A stretch of DNA of 32,616 nt from an uncultured Boseongicola sp. (GTDB lineage: Bacteria > Pseudomonadota > Alphaproteobacteria > Rhodobacterales > Rhodobacteraceae), in assembly GCA_905479635.1 (NCBI GenBank), contig CAJQNG010000239.1, forward strand, positions 1-32,616, written 5' to 3'. Shown piece by piece: positions 6,429 through 14,230 of this stretch (within the stretch, counting starts at the first letter, position 1; the number at the start of each line of letters is the position of its first letter). The notes under the pieces are model-generated. The model saw only the letters and a list, made by a program, of their open reading frames with translations, did no database searches and was not told the origin of the DNA. The position numbers and the translations under genes were made by a program.

Positions 6429-7814
6429 ATGACATCTCTGATTTTTGCCCCGGCTGATGCCGCGACGCGTCCGCTTCATTTGGTGTCCAAAGACGTGCTC
6501 GAGGACTGGCGTGAAGGGCTTGATGCCAGAGCGCGCGCCTTCGTTGAAGCCTCGGGGTTCGCCGCCACTGCTGGGGAAGTCGTGCTTTTACCGGACGAAA
6601 CGGGTGCGGTTGTTGCGGCTGCGGGCGGATTGGGAGACGCGACCACGCGGGCGCGCAAGCGGTTTGTCGTGGCGGAGTTGCGGGGGAAATTGCCAGAAGG
6701 AAGCTGGGCGTTTCGCTCGGAGCTTACCGGGGCGGACTTGAACGAGGCAGCCCTTGGATGGCTCTTGGCCGGATACGTGTTTGGTCGATATGCCACGGTG
6801 AGCGCGCTCAAAGCGATGTTGGTTGCCCCTGAGGGGGTCGACGCCGAAAGGCTGGAACGGATCGCTGCTGGCGAGGCTTTGACCCGCGATCTGATCAATA
6901 CGCCCGCAAACGATATGGGGCCGGACGAGCTTGAAGTCGCTGCGCGGGTTTTGGCGGAAGCTTATGGTGCCGAGATATCGGTGACGACTGATGCTGCTTT
7001 GAAGGCGAATTTTCCAATGATCCATGCTGTGGGGCGCGCGTCACCACGTGCGCCGCGCCTGATTGAGATGACATGGGGCAGCACGGGACCGCATCTGACC
7101 TTGGTCGGAAAGGGCGTTTGCTTTGATACGGGCGGGCTTAATTTAAAGCCGGGCGCGTCAATGGGCTTGATGAAAAAGGATATGGGCGGCGCGGCGAACG
7201 TGCTGGGCCTGGCACATATGTTGATGGCGGGCGATACGCCCATTCGATTGCGCGTGCTGATCCCGGCTGTTGAGAATTCGGTTGCTGGGAACGCGTTTCG
7301 CCCTGGCGATATATTGATATCCCGAAAGGGTCTGACGGTTGAGATCAACAATACCGACGCAGAAGGGCGTTTGGTTTTGGCGGATGCTTTGGCGCTTGCG
7401 GACGAAAGTCCGACCGATCTGATTATCTCGATGGCCACGTTGACGGGCGCGGCGCGGGTGGCGGTTGGCCCCGATCTTGCGCCATTTTACGCGAGTTTTG
7501 GCGATGACGCTGCGGCCCTTGCAGCGGCCGCCGACGCGGTTCGTGATCCTGTTTGGCGAATGCCGTTTTGGGACCCGTATGAAGCGATGATCGAGCCAGG
7601 CATTGCTGATCTGGACAATGCGCCCAAGGGTGGGTTTGCAGGGTCGGTCACCGCCGCGTTATTCCTGCGTCGCTTCGTCACCGAGACGTCAAGGTACATG
7701 CATTTCGATGTGTTCGGATGGAATCCGTCTGCAGAGCCGGGCCGCCCAAAAGGCGGTGTTGGGCAGGGGATACGCGCGCTTTATGAGGCTCTGCCAGGGA
7801 TGCTTAAGCCGTGA
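6429..7814 (+). CDS. M17 leucyl aminopeptidase family protein
   Basis: This is a cytoplasmic two-metal aminopeptidase of 461 residues. The catalytic domain carries VGKGVCFDTGGLNLKP (metal-binding lysine and aspartate), KKDMGGAANVLG, and the family signature NTDAEGRLVLADAL with the metal-binding aspartate and glutamate and the catalytic arginine. The N-terminal 150 residues form the variable domain of the family. The stop codon overlaps the GTG start of the NlpC/P60 gene as GTGA, so the two are translated together. This pairing suggests joint use in peptide or murein-peptide breakdown and recycling. It could be called PepA or PepB; sequence reading alone does not settle which. Confidence 0.93.
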   Translation: MTSLIFAPADAATRPLHLVSKDVLEDWREGLDARARAFVEASGFAATAGEVVLLPDETGAVVAAAGGLGDATTRARKRFVVAELRGKLPEGSWAFRSELTGADLNEAALGWLLAGYVFGRYATVSALKAMLVAPEGVDAERLERIAAGEALTRDLINTPANDMGPDELEVAARVLAEAYGAEISVTTDAALKANFPMIHAVGRASPRAPRLIEMTWGSTGPHLTLVGKGVCFDTGGLNLKPGASMGLMKKDMGGAANVLGLAHMLMAGDTPIRLRVLIPAVENSVAGNAFRPGDILISRKGLTVEINNTDAEGRLVLADALALADESPTDLIISMATLTGAARVAVGPDLAPFYASFGDDAAALAAAADAVRDPVWRMPFWDPYEAMIEPGIADLDNAPKGGFAGSVTAALFLRRFVTETSRYMHFDVFGWNPSAEPGRPKGGVGQGIRALYEALPGMLKP

Positions 7815-8665
7815 GCGATCGGCGATTTCTTGCATCAAACGGCCGGGTTGCACTGGCTGGTTTGGAGGCGGATGTTACGGCGCAGCGATATGTCCAGGGC
7901 GAAACTATGTCGCTTGCGGAATGTGCATTTCTAAGGCCAAAGCCTGATGGCGCCCGCGATAGGCAGCTTTTGTTTGGGGACACGTTCCTTGTGTTGGAGA
8001 CCGTTGGAGACCACGTCTTTGGCGTGTCTTCCAAGGACGGCTATGTCGGGTATTTGCCGCGTGCTGCGCTGAATTCTTATCGGGAGGCGACGCACTGGGT
8101 CTCAGCTTTGTTGACCCATGCATGGCCCTCGCCATCCATCAAAAGCGAGCCGATTTTGTTCCTGCCCATGACAGCACAGGTGCACGTCTTGGGAAGAGAT
8201 GGCGATTGGCTTGAGATTGAGATCGCGGGCGGATCGGGGTTTGTCCCGAAAAGCCACTTGAACCCGATAGAAGATTGGGCGGAAAGCGTTGTGGCCGCGG
8301 CGCGAGCGTTCCTCGGTTCGCCTTATGTTTGGGCTGGGAATGAGCCAAGCGGTATTGATTGTTCGGGGCTTGTTCAGGTGGCATTTCATGCGGGTGGATT
8401 TTTATGCCCTCCGGACTGTGACGTTCAGGAAGGGATGCCGGGCCAGCAACTTGGTCCCGATGAGGTCCTTGCCGCGGGAGATTTGGTTTTCTGGAAGGGT
8501 CATACGGCCCTAGCAACCGGGTCGGGTACGATTGTTCATGCGAATGCTCATCACATGGCGGTGGTTGAAGAGCTGGTTTCCGAGGCTGTGGCGCGCATTT
8601 TGGCGACAGAAACGGGGCCGGTCACATCGCGGTTGAGGCCGGATTGGACGTTGCTTCGGCGTTAG
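7811..8665 (+). CDS. NlpC/P60 family peptidoglycan endopeptidase with SH3-like domains
   Basis: The 284-residue protein has an N-terminal half with two SH3b-like segments (about 45-85, LLFGDTFLVLE to GYVGYLPRAAL; about 115-150, TAQVHVLGRDGDWLEIE to GFVPKSHL) and a C-terminal NlpC/P60 domain from about residue 160. The catalytic cysteine is Cys184 in GIDCSGLVQ, the histidine is about residue 231 in KGHTAL, and HANAHH supplies the third polar residue. SPYVWAG is the usual tight turn before the site. There is no signal peptide, so it may act on imported muropeptides in the cytoplasm; this fits translational coupling to the aminopeptidase. The stop TAG overlaps the stop of the convergent DUF2794 gene. 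Confidence 0.9.
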   Translation: MSDRRFLASNGRVALAGLEADVTAQRYVQGETMSLAECAFLRPKPDGARDRQLLFGDTFLVLETVGDHVFGVSSKDGYVGYLPRAALNSYREATHWVSALLTHAWPSPSIKSEPILFLPMTAQVHVLGRDGDWLEIEIAGGSGFVPKSHLNPIEDWAESVVAAARAFLGSPYVWAGNEPSGIDCSGLVQVAFHAGGFLCPPDCDVQEGMPGQQLGPDEVLAAGDLVFWKGHTALATGSGTIVHANAHHMAVVEELVSEAVARILATETGPVTSRLRPDWTLLRR

Positions 8666-9009
8666 TCGATGGCCCGGATTAATTTGCGTTCAAGCACGCG
8701 CAAAACGGCCTTCAGGTCATGGCCGCGTTTGAGAATCTGTCCGTCCATAGCGATCACCGAATACATGCCTTGTTTGCTACGAAGTTTGGGGCGTTTTTCG
8801 ATACGATAGATCGGATGTTCGGCGGTCCGACGGAAAACTGAAAAAATTGCCACGTCTCTCAGGAAGGACATTCCGTAATCACGCCATTCTCCTGCGGCGA
8901 CCATACGTCCGTAAACCCCGAGAATCACTGAGAGTTCTTTGCGATCAAAGGCGATTTGCTCGGCGGGCTTGCCGTTATTCGGGAAGGGCGATGTGTTTTG
9001 GATGTTCAT
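8662..9009 (-). CDS. DUF2794 family protein
   Basis: The 115-residue protein begins MNIQNTSPFPNNGKPAEQIAFDRKELSVILGVYGRMVAAGEWRDYG and continues RDVAIFSVFRRTAEHPIYRIEKRPKLRSKQGMYSVI and ILKRGHDLKAVLRVLERKLIRAID. This is the compact alphaproteobacterial family DUF2794, of unknown function. The pattern is beta-strands with conserved Arg/Lys and a C-terminal helix; no signal peptide or membrane segment. The ATG at 9009 is preferred to the ORF-track start ten codons upstream, because the family begins near here. The gene converges on the NlpC gene and its TAA overlaps that gene's TAG. Confidence 0.88.
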   Translation of the reverse strand: MNIQNTSPFPNNGKPAEQIAFDRKELSVILGVYGRMVAAGEWRDYGMSFLRDVAIFSVFRRTAEHPIYRIEKRPKLRSKQGMYSVIAMDGQILKRGHDLKAVLRVLERKLIRAID

Positions 9010-9102
9010 CACACGAACCTGCCCGCGGGAAGCAGTCAAATCAAGCCTCGCCGCAACTTCGCCACAAAATTACCTCTGCGGCGGCGTGTTCGCCCCCTCA
9101 TC

Positions 9103-9255
9103 TTGCCCCACTTCACGGGCAAACAGAAAGGGTAGCGAACTAACGCTATCCCCGATGCCGCGGATTAACAGCCCCCACCCAGCCCGCGGCATCGGGGACC
9201 TTATACTACCGGGATGACAAGCCGCTCGCCAGTTTTGGCGGGCGTTCTTCGTTTT
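9103..9255. ncRNA. Candidate structured RNA or palindromic element: four adjacent hairpins
   Basis: Four inverted repeats follow each other. (1) TTGCCC/GGGCAA, 9103-9122. (2) GGGTAGCG/CGCTA-T-CCC, 9130-9152. (3) TCCCCGATGCCGCGG/CCGCGGCATCGGGGA, 15 perfect pairs with a 20-base loop, 9149-9198; the plus-strand loop has CCCCCACCC. (4) GCTCGCCA/TGGCGGGC with a GTTT loop, 9224-9243. On the plus strand hairpin 4 is followed by GTTCTTCGTTTT; on the minus strand hairpin 2 is followed by TTTCTGTTT. Either could end a short transcript. I found no convincing promoter for either strand and do not recognise an Rfam-type family. The rest of the 447-base gap (9010-9456) holds no supported gene. Confidence 0.35.
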
Positions 9256-9346
9256 GGGATTGGATCAGGGGCTCGCTCACACATTGCGACGCAAGGTGTT
9301 GCCGGTAGGCGATTAAGATAATTGCCGTAAGGCCCCTCCGCCCGTT

Positions 9347-9385
9347 CCGGGTGTCACCCCGAGGTATTTTGAAAGGGTGAATTCG
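9347..9385 (+). repeat. Rhodobacterales-type intergenic palindromic repeat, copy 2
   Basis: CCGGGTG-T-CACCCCG (9347-9361) runs into CCCCGAGGTATTTT (9357-9370) and the A/G-rich tail GAAAGGGTGAA. It shares the 14-base core, the GGGTG-n-CACCC palindrome and their order with the element at 476-545. It lies about 70 bases upstream of mtnP and on the same strand. Confidence 0.65.
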
Positions 9386-9456
9386 GACTTTGCCTTCGAG
9401 TTGCATCTGAAGCTGTCGCGGCTAGTGTTTCCGTCAAATAGAACTGGAGGCATTTG

Positions 9457-10335
9457 ATGAGCGGGCAGACAATGATCGGGGTGATTGGCGGCAGCGGCGT
9501 CTACGAGATTGATGGGTTGGAGGGGGCCACTTGGGTGGATGTCGACAGCCCCTGGGGCGCGCCGTCGGATCAGGTTTTGACCGGCACGCTTGGTGGGGTG
9601 GCGATGGCGTTCTTGCCGCGTCACGGTCGAGGGCATGTGCATGCGCCGTCAACGGTGCCTTATCGCGCAAATATTGATGCCTTGAAGCGCCTGGGCGTGA
9701 CAGATGTGATTTCAGTATCGGCCTGTGGGTCGTTCCGTGAGGCGATGGCGCCGGGCGACTTTGTCATCGTTGATCAGTTCATTGATCGCACGATCGCGCG
9801 TGAGAAGTCATTCTTTGGGACCGGCTGTGTGGCGCATGTGAGTGTGGCGCATCCGACTTGTCCTCGGTTGCGTAATGCGTGCGAAGAGGCGGCGCGCGCG
9901 TCTGGTGTGACGGTGCATCGGGGTGGGACATATCTTGCGATGGAGGGGCCGCAGTTCTCAACCCTCGCGGAATCAAAGCTGTATCGTGAGGTTTGGGGCT
10001 GCGATGTGATTGGTATGACGAACATGCCGGAAGCGAAATTGGCGCGAGAGGCGGAGCTTTGTTACGCCTCGGTTGCGATGATTACGGACTACGATTCGTG
10101 GCATCCTGATCATGGTGAAGTGGATGTGACGCAAATCATAGCGACGTTGATGGGGAATGCGGGTAAGGCGCGGACAATGGTGGCGGGTTTGCCCGCACGT
10201 TTGGGGCCGGTGCGGAAGGCCTGCCCGCATGGATGCGACCGCGCGCTGGAGTATGCGATTTTGACCGCTCCGGAAAAACGTGACCCGGCGCTGGTGGCGA
10301 AGTTGGATGCGGTGGCGGGCCGGATGTTCGGCTAG
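9457..10335 (+). CDS. mtnP: S-methyl-5'-thioadenosine phosphorylase
   Basis: MtnP splits methylthioadenosine with phosphate into adenine and 5-methylthioribose-1-phosphate in methionine and polyamine metabolism. The 292-residue protein opens MIGVIGGSGVYEIDGLE after a short lead and carries FLPRHGRGHVHAPSTVPYRANI (phosphate binding), VISVSACGSFRE, GGTYLAMEGPQFST and DVIGMTNMPEAKLAREAELCYA, the nucleoside phosphorylase type-2 motifs; the Asp in MITDYDSW suits 6-amino purines. The ATG at 9457 is chosen over the track's TTG at 9454 because GGAGG lies six bases before it. The adenine produced is the substrate of Apt, encoded 825 bases downstream. The TAG stop shares a CTAG palindrome with the convergent gene. 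Confidence 0.94.
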   Translation: MSGQTMIGVIGGSGVYEIDGLEGATWVDVDSPWGAPSDQVLTGTLGGVAMAFLPRHGRGHVHAPSTVPYRANIDALKRLGVTDVISVSACGSFREAMAPGDFVIVDQFIDRTIAREKSFFGTGCVAHVSVAHPTCPRLRNACEEAARASGVTVHRGGTYLAMEGPQFSTLAESKLYREVWGCDVIGMTNMPEAKLAREAELCYASVAMITDYDSWHPDHGEVDVTQIIATLMGNAGKARTMVAGLPARLGPVRKACPHGCDRALEYAILTAPEKRDPALVAKLDAVAGRMFG

Positions 10336-11096
10336 CACGTAGCGGGCGCACCGGCTTCCAGTTCAAGCAGCTCGTCGAGGTGTTTTTCGCTGATTTCGCC
10401 TATGACGAGAGTGCGCCCGACGACCATGGCAGGCGTGCCGTAGATACCCAAAGTGCGCGCGGCACCTCGGCTGCGCGCGAGGCGGCTGGCGACGATCTGG
10501 CCTTCAATGTCGGAAACGAACTTGGCCGGGTCGAGGTTAACGGAGACGGCTGTATCGATCAGGAACCCCGGTGTGGGACGGAATGGCGAACCCATGAGGC
10601 GTGCCTGAAATTCCGGGTAGGCCGACTGCATGTCCGCGGCAATTGCGGCACGGGCCGCGATCACAGAGGAGGGGCCGAGAAGAGGCAGTTCGTGCCAGTT
10701 AATGGTTATGTTTGACCCATTCTCGGCGGCACGCTCTGCGAGGCGTTCGGTCAAGGTCCGGCAATAGGGGCAGAAAAAGTCTGAAAAGACTGCGACGGGG
10801 ACAGTGTCAGGATCAGATTTTCTGAAGAGCGTACGGCACAGTTGGGCCGGCGCAATCGACTGGGCCGTGGGTTCGCCGCTTCCAATTCCCAAGAAGGCGG
10901 TCCCGCTGGAGAGACCTCCGCTTGGGGCGGTCACCCCTTCAAACACTGTCTTGCGCCATCCGGGCAGACTTGCGATGGGCTCGAATGTCATGGCGCGGGG
11001 GCGGTGAACCCAGGCCTGCCAACCGCCGCCGACGGCGGCGACGCCTGCGAGACCAAGGAGCAGATCGCGTCTGGATGTATTTGTTTTTTCACTCAT
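10332..11096 (-). CDS. Exported DsbA-family thioredoxin-fold protein, Tat-type signal
   Basis: The 254-residue protein starts MSEKTNTSRRDLLLGLAGVAAVGG, a twin-arginine (Tat) signal, so export in a folded state is likely. The mature part has VAVFSDFFCPYCRTLTERLAE with the redox pair in FCPYC (about residue 125) and the cis-proline loop GIYGTPAMVVG near the C-terminus, with an inserted helical domain between, as in DsbA, DsbG and their relatives. It probably oxidises or isomerises periplasmic thiols; the specific partner is unknown, and no DsbB-like gene lies nearby. The ATG at 11096 is preferred to the track start 22 codons earlier, which would bury the signal. It is divergent from apt with 64 bases between starts. 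Confidence 0.85.
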   Translation of the reverse strand: MSEKTNTSRRDLLLGLAGVAAVGGGWQAWVHRPRAMTFEPIASLPGWRKTVFEGVTAPSGGLSSGTAFLGIGSGEPTAQSIAPAQLCRTLFRKSDPDTVPVAVFSDFFCPYCRTLTERLAERAAENGSNITINWHELPLLGPSSVIAARAAIAADMQSAYPEFQARLMGSPFRPTPGFLIDTAVSVNLDPAKFVSDIEGQIVASRLARSRGAARTLGIYGTPAMVVGRTLVIGEISEKHLDELLELEAGAPATC

Positions 11097-11160
11097 TCTA
11101 CTTGCCAATTCTAGGTGTGCGGGATGTGATGCCATTTGAAGCGACCAGATGGGGCCGGAC

Positions 11161-11703
11161 ATGGATCACCGCAAAAAGACCGTCAAAGACTACATCCGCA
11201 CGATTGTGGACTTCCCGCATGAAGGCATTCTGTTTCGAGATGTCACCACACTTTTTGCTGATCCACGCGGATTTCGCATGTGTATCGACCAATTGCTACA
11301 CCCCTATGCGGGCGAAGAGATAGATAAAGTCGTGGGTCTGGAGGCGCGCGGGTTCATAATCGGGGGTGCAATTGCGCACCAGTTGTCGGTGGGTTTCGTG
11401 CCGATCCGCAAGAAGGGCAAGTTGCCGGGAAAGACGCTGAGCCAGGAGTATCAGTTGGAGTACGGCGAGGCGATCATGGAGGTCCATGACGATGCGGTTC
11501 AGCCAGGGGAAAAGGTTCTGGTGGTGGACGATTTGTTGGCGACCGGAGGCACTGCTGAGGCCGGGATCAAGCTTTTGGAGCAGATGGGCGCGGATATTGT
11601 GGGATGCGCCTTCATCATTGATTTGCCGGAGCTTGGCGGGCGCAAGAAGTTGGAAGCGCTGGGCATGGAGGTGGAAGTGCTCTGCGAATTTGAGGGGCTT
11701 TAA
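11161..11703 (+). CDS. apt: Adenine phosphoribosyltransferase
   Basis: Apt makes AMP from adenine and PRPP in the cytoplasm, salvaging the adenine released by MtnP. The protein is 180 residues from the ATG at 11161 ([32 protein letters not shown]); family members start near KTVKDYIRT. The ATG at 11149 would add four residues and cannot be excluded. The PRPP-binding loop is [16 protein letters not shown] (about residues 117-132), and [17 protein letters not shown] and [10 protein letters not shown] are the other conserved blocks. It ends 89 bases before a strong terminator. Clustering with mtnP forms a methylthioadenosine-to-AMP route. Confidence 0.95.
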   Translation: MDHRKKTVKDYIRTIVDFPHEGILFRDVTTLFADPRGFRMCIDQLLHPYAGEEIDKVVGLEARGFIIGGAIAHQLSVGFVPIRKKGKLPGKTLSQEYQLEYGEAIMEVHDDAVQPGEKVLVVDDLLATGGTAEAGIKLLEQMGADIVGCAFIIDLPELGGRKKLEALGMEVEVLCEFEGL

Positions 11704-11792
11704 GGAGTGGTGGTCTTTCCACGGCGTTCATTCAGCATAATTTAAGGCCTGCATTCTAAACCGAACGAGCAAGCCTGTATGAAACGAGTAAC

Positions 11793-11821
11793 AACCCCGC
11801 CGATCAGATCGGCGGGGTTTT
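11793..11821 (+). terminator. Rho-independent terminator after apt, probably bidirectional
   Basis: AACCCCGCCGA-TCAGA-TCGGCGGGGTT forms an 11-pair stem with a five-base loop, followed by TTGT on the plus strand. Read on the minus strand the stem is followed by GTTACT, weaker but usable for the convergent FAD-dehydrogenase gene that ends 27 bases away. Confidence 0.9.
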
Positions 11822-11847
11822 GTATTGGCAGAGTGGGTTTTTCGCGA

Positions 11848-13263
11848 TCAGTTTGCAGCGATAACCGCGCCCGGGTTCATGATGCCATTTGGATCAAAAG
11901 CGGCCTTGATCGTGCGCATTGTCGCGAGCTTTGTAGGATCAGCATATCGTGCAAGATCAGCGGTCTTGAGGCGGCCAATGCCGTGTTCGGCGCTGAAGCT
12001 GCCGCCGCGGGCGACAACGTTGTCGTGGACCAGGTGTGAGATCTTTGCCGCGATATCAGCGTAGACTTTACGGTCTTTTCCCGCGGGTGGGTAAACGTTG
12101 TAGTGAAGGTTGCCGTCGCCAAGGTGGCCGAAGCAATTGATGCGGATGGGGGCAATCTCGTGGAGTTGTTTGTGCGTCGTGTCGATGAATTCGGCGAGGT
12201 GGGAAAGCGGCAGCGAGATATCGTGGCTTGCAATCGCACCGACAATGCGATTGGCGAGTGGTATCGTTTCGCGCACCGCCCAGAAGTCGTCAGCCTGTTG
12301 GCCGCTGGACGCGATGAGACCATCTGTCACCAAGCCATTCTCGAAGGCATCGGCAAAGACGGATTCCAGAATGGCTTGGGGGTCGGTTCCCGCAGAGGTT
12401 GCGATCTCGACAAGGACGGACCAGTCGGGCGGAGTTGCAAAGGGCTGGCGCATGTCGGGAAAGACGTCTTTCAGAAACTGAAAGCCGGTACCGGAGAGGA
12501 TCTCGAAGGCCGAAATGACTTCTCCGGCGGCGTCCCACGTGCGGGCCAGAAGCTCGAGCGCGGCTGTGGGGCTTGGGACTACAAGAAAGGCCGTCGCGGT
12601 GTGTGCCGGGCGCGGTGACAGTTTCAAAGCGGCCGCCGTGATGATGCCAAGCGTACCCTCTGAACCGATAAGAAGGTGACGCAGGTCGTAGCCTGTGTTG
12701 TCTTTCTTCAGCCGTTTTAGGCCATGCAGGATATCGCCGTTGGGCAGAACGGCTTCGATGCCGAGGCAGAGGTCGCGCGCCATACCGTAGCGCAGGACGT
12801 TCAACCCGCCGGAATTAACTGCAAGGCCTGCCCCGATTTGCGCCGTGCCTTTACTGCCGTAGGTCAGAGGAAACAGGCGATTGATATCGGCGGCGGCCGC
12901 GTGAATGGTTTCAAGCGTTACGCCGGCTTCGGCGATAAGCGTGTTTTCCTGTGGGTGAATGGCGCGGATCGCCTTCATGTTTTCCAACGACAGGATCAGC
13001 GGTTCCGGACCTTTGGTGGTGAGCTGCCCGCCGACGAGGCCTGTGCCGCCGCCAAAGGGTTGAAGGCCGAAGCGATGCGTATTGGCAAAGCGCACAATGG
13101 TCGCGACATCCTCAGTATTGCGGGGGGCCGCAACGTAGGTCGGAAGACCGGTCCACTTACCACGTGGTTCCTCAAGGTAACGTGGTTCCGCCTGCTTCAG
13201 GGGCAGGTCAGGCAGCGCGCTTTGAAGGGTTGTGGCAGTGTCATGAGTGAAGGCGTTCAGCAT
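11848..13263 (-). CDS. FAD-binding oxidoreductase of the GlcD / D-2-hydroxyacid dehydrogenase family
   Basis: This 471-residue flavoenzyme is of the PCMH/VAO type. FAD-binding features are residues about 60-110 (QPFGGGTGLVGGQ), LTYGSKGTAQIGAGLAVNSGG and HLLIGSEGTLGIITAAALKL. The C-terminal cap has the metal-ligand pair in FGHLGDGNLHYNV and the late SAEHGIGRLK, as in D-lactate, D-2-hydroxyglutarate and glycolate (GlcD) dehydrogenases. The substrate is not determined by these motifs; a D-2-hydroxyacid is most likely. The ATG at 13263 (MLNAFTHDTATTLQ) gives the usual family start. A TTG at 13299 overlaps the upstream stop as TTGA and would add 12 residues. It is transcribed with the exported metallo-beta-lactamase-fold gene upstream. 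Confidence 0.9.
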   Translation of the reverse strand: MLNAFTHDTATTLQSALPDLPLKQAEPRYLEEPRGKWTGLPTYVAAPRNTEDVATIVRFANTHRFGLQPFGGGTGLVGGQLTTKGPEPLILSLENMKAIRAIHPQENTLIAEAGVTLETIHAAAADINRLFPLTYGSKGTAQIGAGLAVNSGGLNVLRYGMARDLCLGIEAVLPNGDILHGLKRLKKDNTGYDLRHLLIGSEGTLGIITAAALKLSPRPAHTATAFLVVPSPTAALELLARTWDAAGEVISAFEILSGTGFQFLKDVFPDMRQPFATPPDWSVLVEIATSAGTDPQAILESVFADAFENGLVTDGLIASSGQQADDFWAVRETIPLANRIVGAIASHDISLPLSHLAEFIDTTHKQLHEIAPIRINCFGHLGDGNLHYNVYPPAGKDRKVYADIAAKISHLVHDNVVARGGSFSAEHGIGRLKTADLARYADPTKLATMRTIKAAFDPNGIMNPGAVIAAN

Positions 13264-13295
13264 GTTCGGACGTTGGTCTTTCAGGGGCGGCGCTG

Positions 13296-14129
13296 TCAAT
13301 TGTCCATCGTCAGGAAGCGAGGTTCAAGAACCACGACGGTCGGGCGACTTGGCAGGGTGCGCAAGGAAACTTCGAGCGAGGTTTCTTTGGCCCTGTCAAT
13401 CGCGAAGTCATCTGAGACACCGGCGAGGAACACCTCGAGGGATCCACGCGAGAACCAGTGCATTGGCAGGACGATCGATGATTTCAGGCGCTTTACGATG
13501 CGGATCATCGTCGGGGTGTCGACCGTGAGTCCGCCGTCAACTGCGGCCATAACCACGTCGAGACGGCCCAATGCTGCATATTGTTGGTCGTTTGGTTCGT
13601 GGTGGAGATGGCCGAGGTGACCAATGCAAAGACCGCCGGCCTCAAAGACGAAGATCGAGTTGCCGTCTTTCACGCGGGTGATAGCGTCGAAACGGTCCCG
13701 GATGTCCGTGGTTACGTTGCGCACGAGCATTTCACCGAGGTCCAGATTGTGGTCGGCGGGCAGTCCTTCTTGACGCCAACCTTCAAGCACATGGGGAATG
13801 TCCGTGTTGGGGAGAGCGGTCCAGTGCGTGCCATGGGCGTTGTTCATCGTGACGATGTCGGGGACTTTGGTCACGGCGCCGATGAAGCCGTTGTAGTCGG
13901 TGATGGCATTGAGACCACCTGACGTTTGGAGAAGAAACATCGAATGATCAATGTAGGTCAGGCGAACGGTGAATTCGTCGGGGAGGGGGGCTTTCCAGCT
14001 TGCTCTTTGGATGAATTCGATGCCGGGGTCGGCATTCGCGATGGCGATGCAATGGCTGATGCGACGGTCCTGGGCCGACGCCGTGGTGGCGGCAAGCGTG
14101 AGCAGGCAGGCAAGGGCGAGGCGAAGCAT
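13296..14129 (-). CDS. Exported metallo-beta-lactamase-fold hydrolase
   Basis: The 277-residue protein begins MLRLALACLLTLAATTASAQ, a Sec signal peptide, so it is periplasmic. The rest follows the compact UlaG/L-ascorbate-lactonase-like branch of the metallo-beta-lactamase fold: TYIDHSMFLLQTSGGLNAITDYNG, the metal-binding region NNAHGTHW (in place of the classic HxHxDH), CIGHLGHLHH and the late LPMHWF. GLDVVMAAVDGGLTVD-like strands complete the sandwich. Its substrate is unknown. It ends 33 bases before the preferred start of the FAD dehydrogenase and probably shares an mRNA with it. The combination may act on a lactone or ester and its hydroxyacid, but that is speculation. Confidence 0.85.
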   Translation of the reverse strand: MLRLALACLLTLAATTASAQDRRISHCIAIANADPGIEFIQRASWKAPLPDEFTVRLTYIDHSMFLLQTSGGLNAITDYNGFIGAVTKVPDIVTMNNAHGTHWTALPNTDIPHVLEGWRQEGLPADHNLDLGEMLVRNVTTDIRDRFDAITRVKDGNSIFVFEAGGLCIGHLGHLHHEPNDQQYAALGRLDVVMAAVDGGLTVDTPTMIRIVKRLKSSIVLPMHWFSRGSLEVFLAGVSDDFAIDRAKETSLEVSLRTLPSRPTVVVLEPRFLTMDN

Positions 14130-14203
14130 GAGGGACTTTCCTTCGGCTATGGCTTATAAATAAGATAGCGCGCTAGGCGCGCCGGGCAAAGGGGTACGGA
14201 ATT

Positions 14204-14230
14204 GAAAAGGGCCGCCCAATTGGACGGCCC
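14204..14230 (-). terminator. Terminator of the broken secreted-protein gene (minus strand)
   Basis: Minus strand: GGGCCG-T-CC-AATT-GG-G-CGGCCC followed by TTTTC. The stem has eight pairs with one internal mismatch and a four-base loop. It lies directly after the CTERM-like end of the pseudogene. Confidence 0.75.

Noticed and set aside
12724-13620. 298-aa plus-strand ORF opposite the FAD dehydrogenase and MBL-fold genes
   Set aside because: It spans the antisense of two well-supported genes and shows no motif of its own.
14168-14182. GCGCGC-TAG-GCGCGC inverted repeat upstream of the MBL-fold gene
   Set aside because: Alternating GC sequence is self-complementary by composition, the loop is only three bases, and no T-tract follows.
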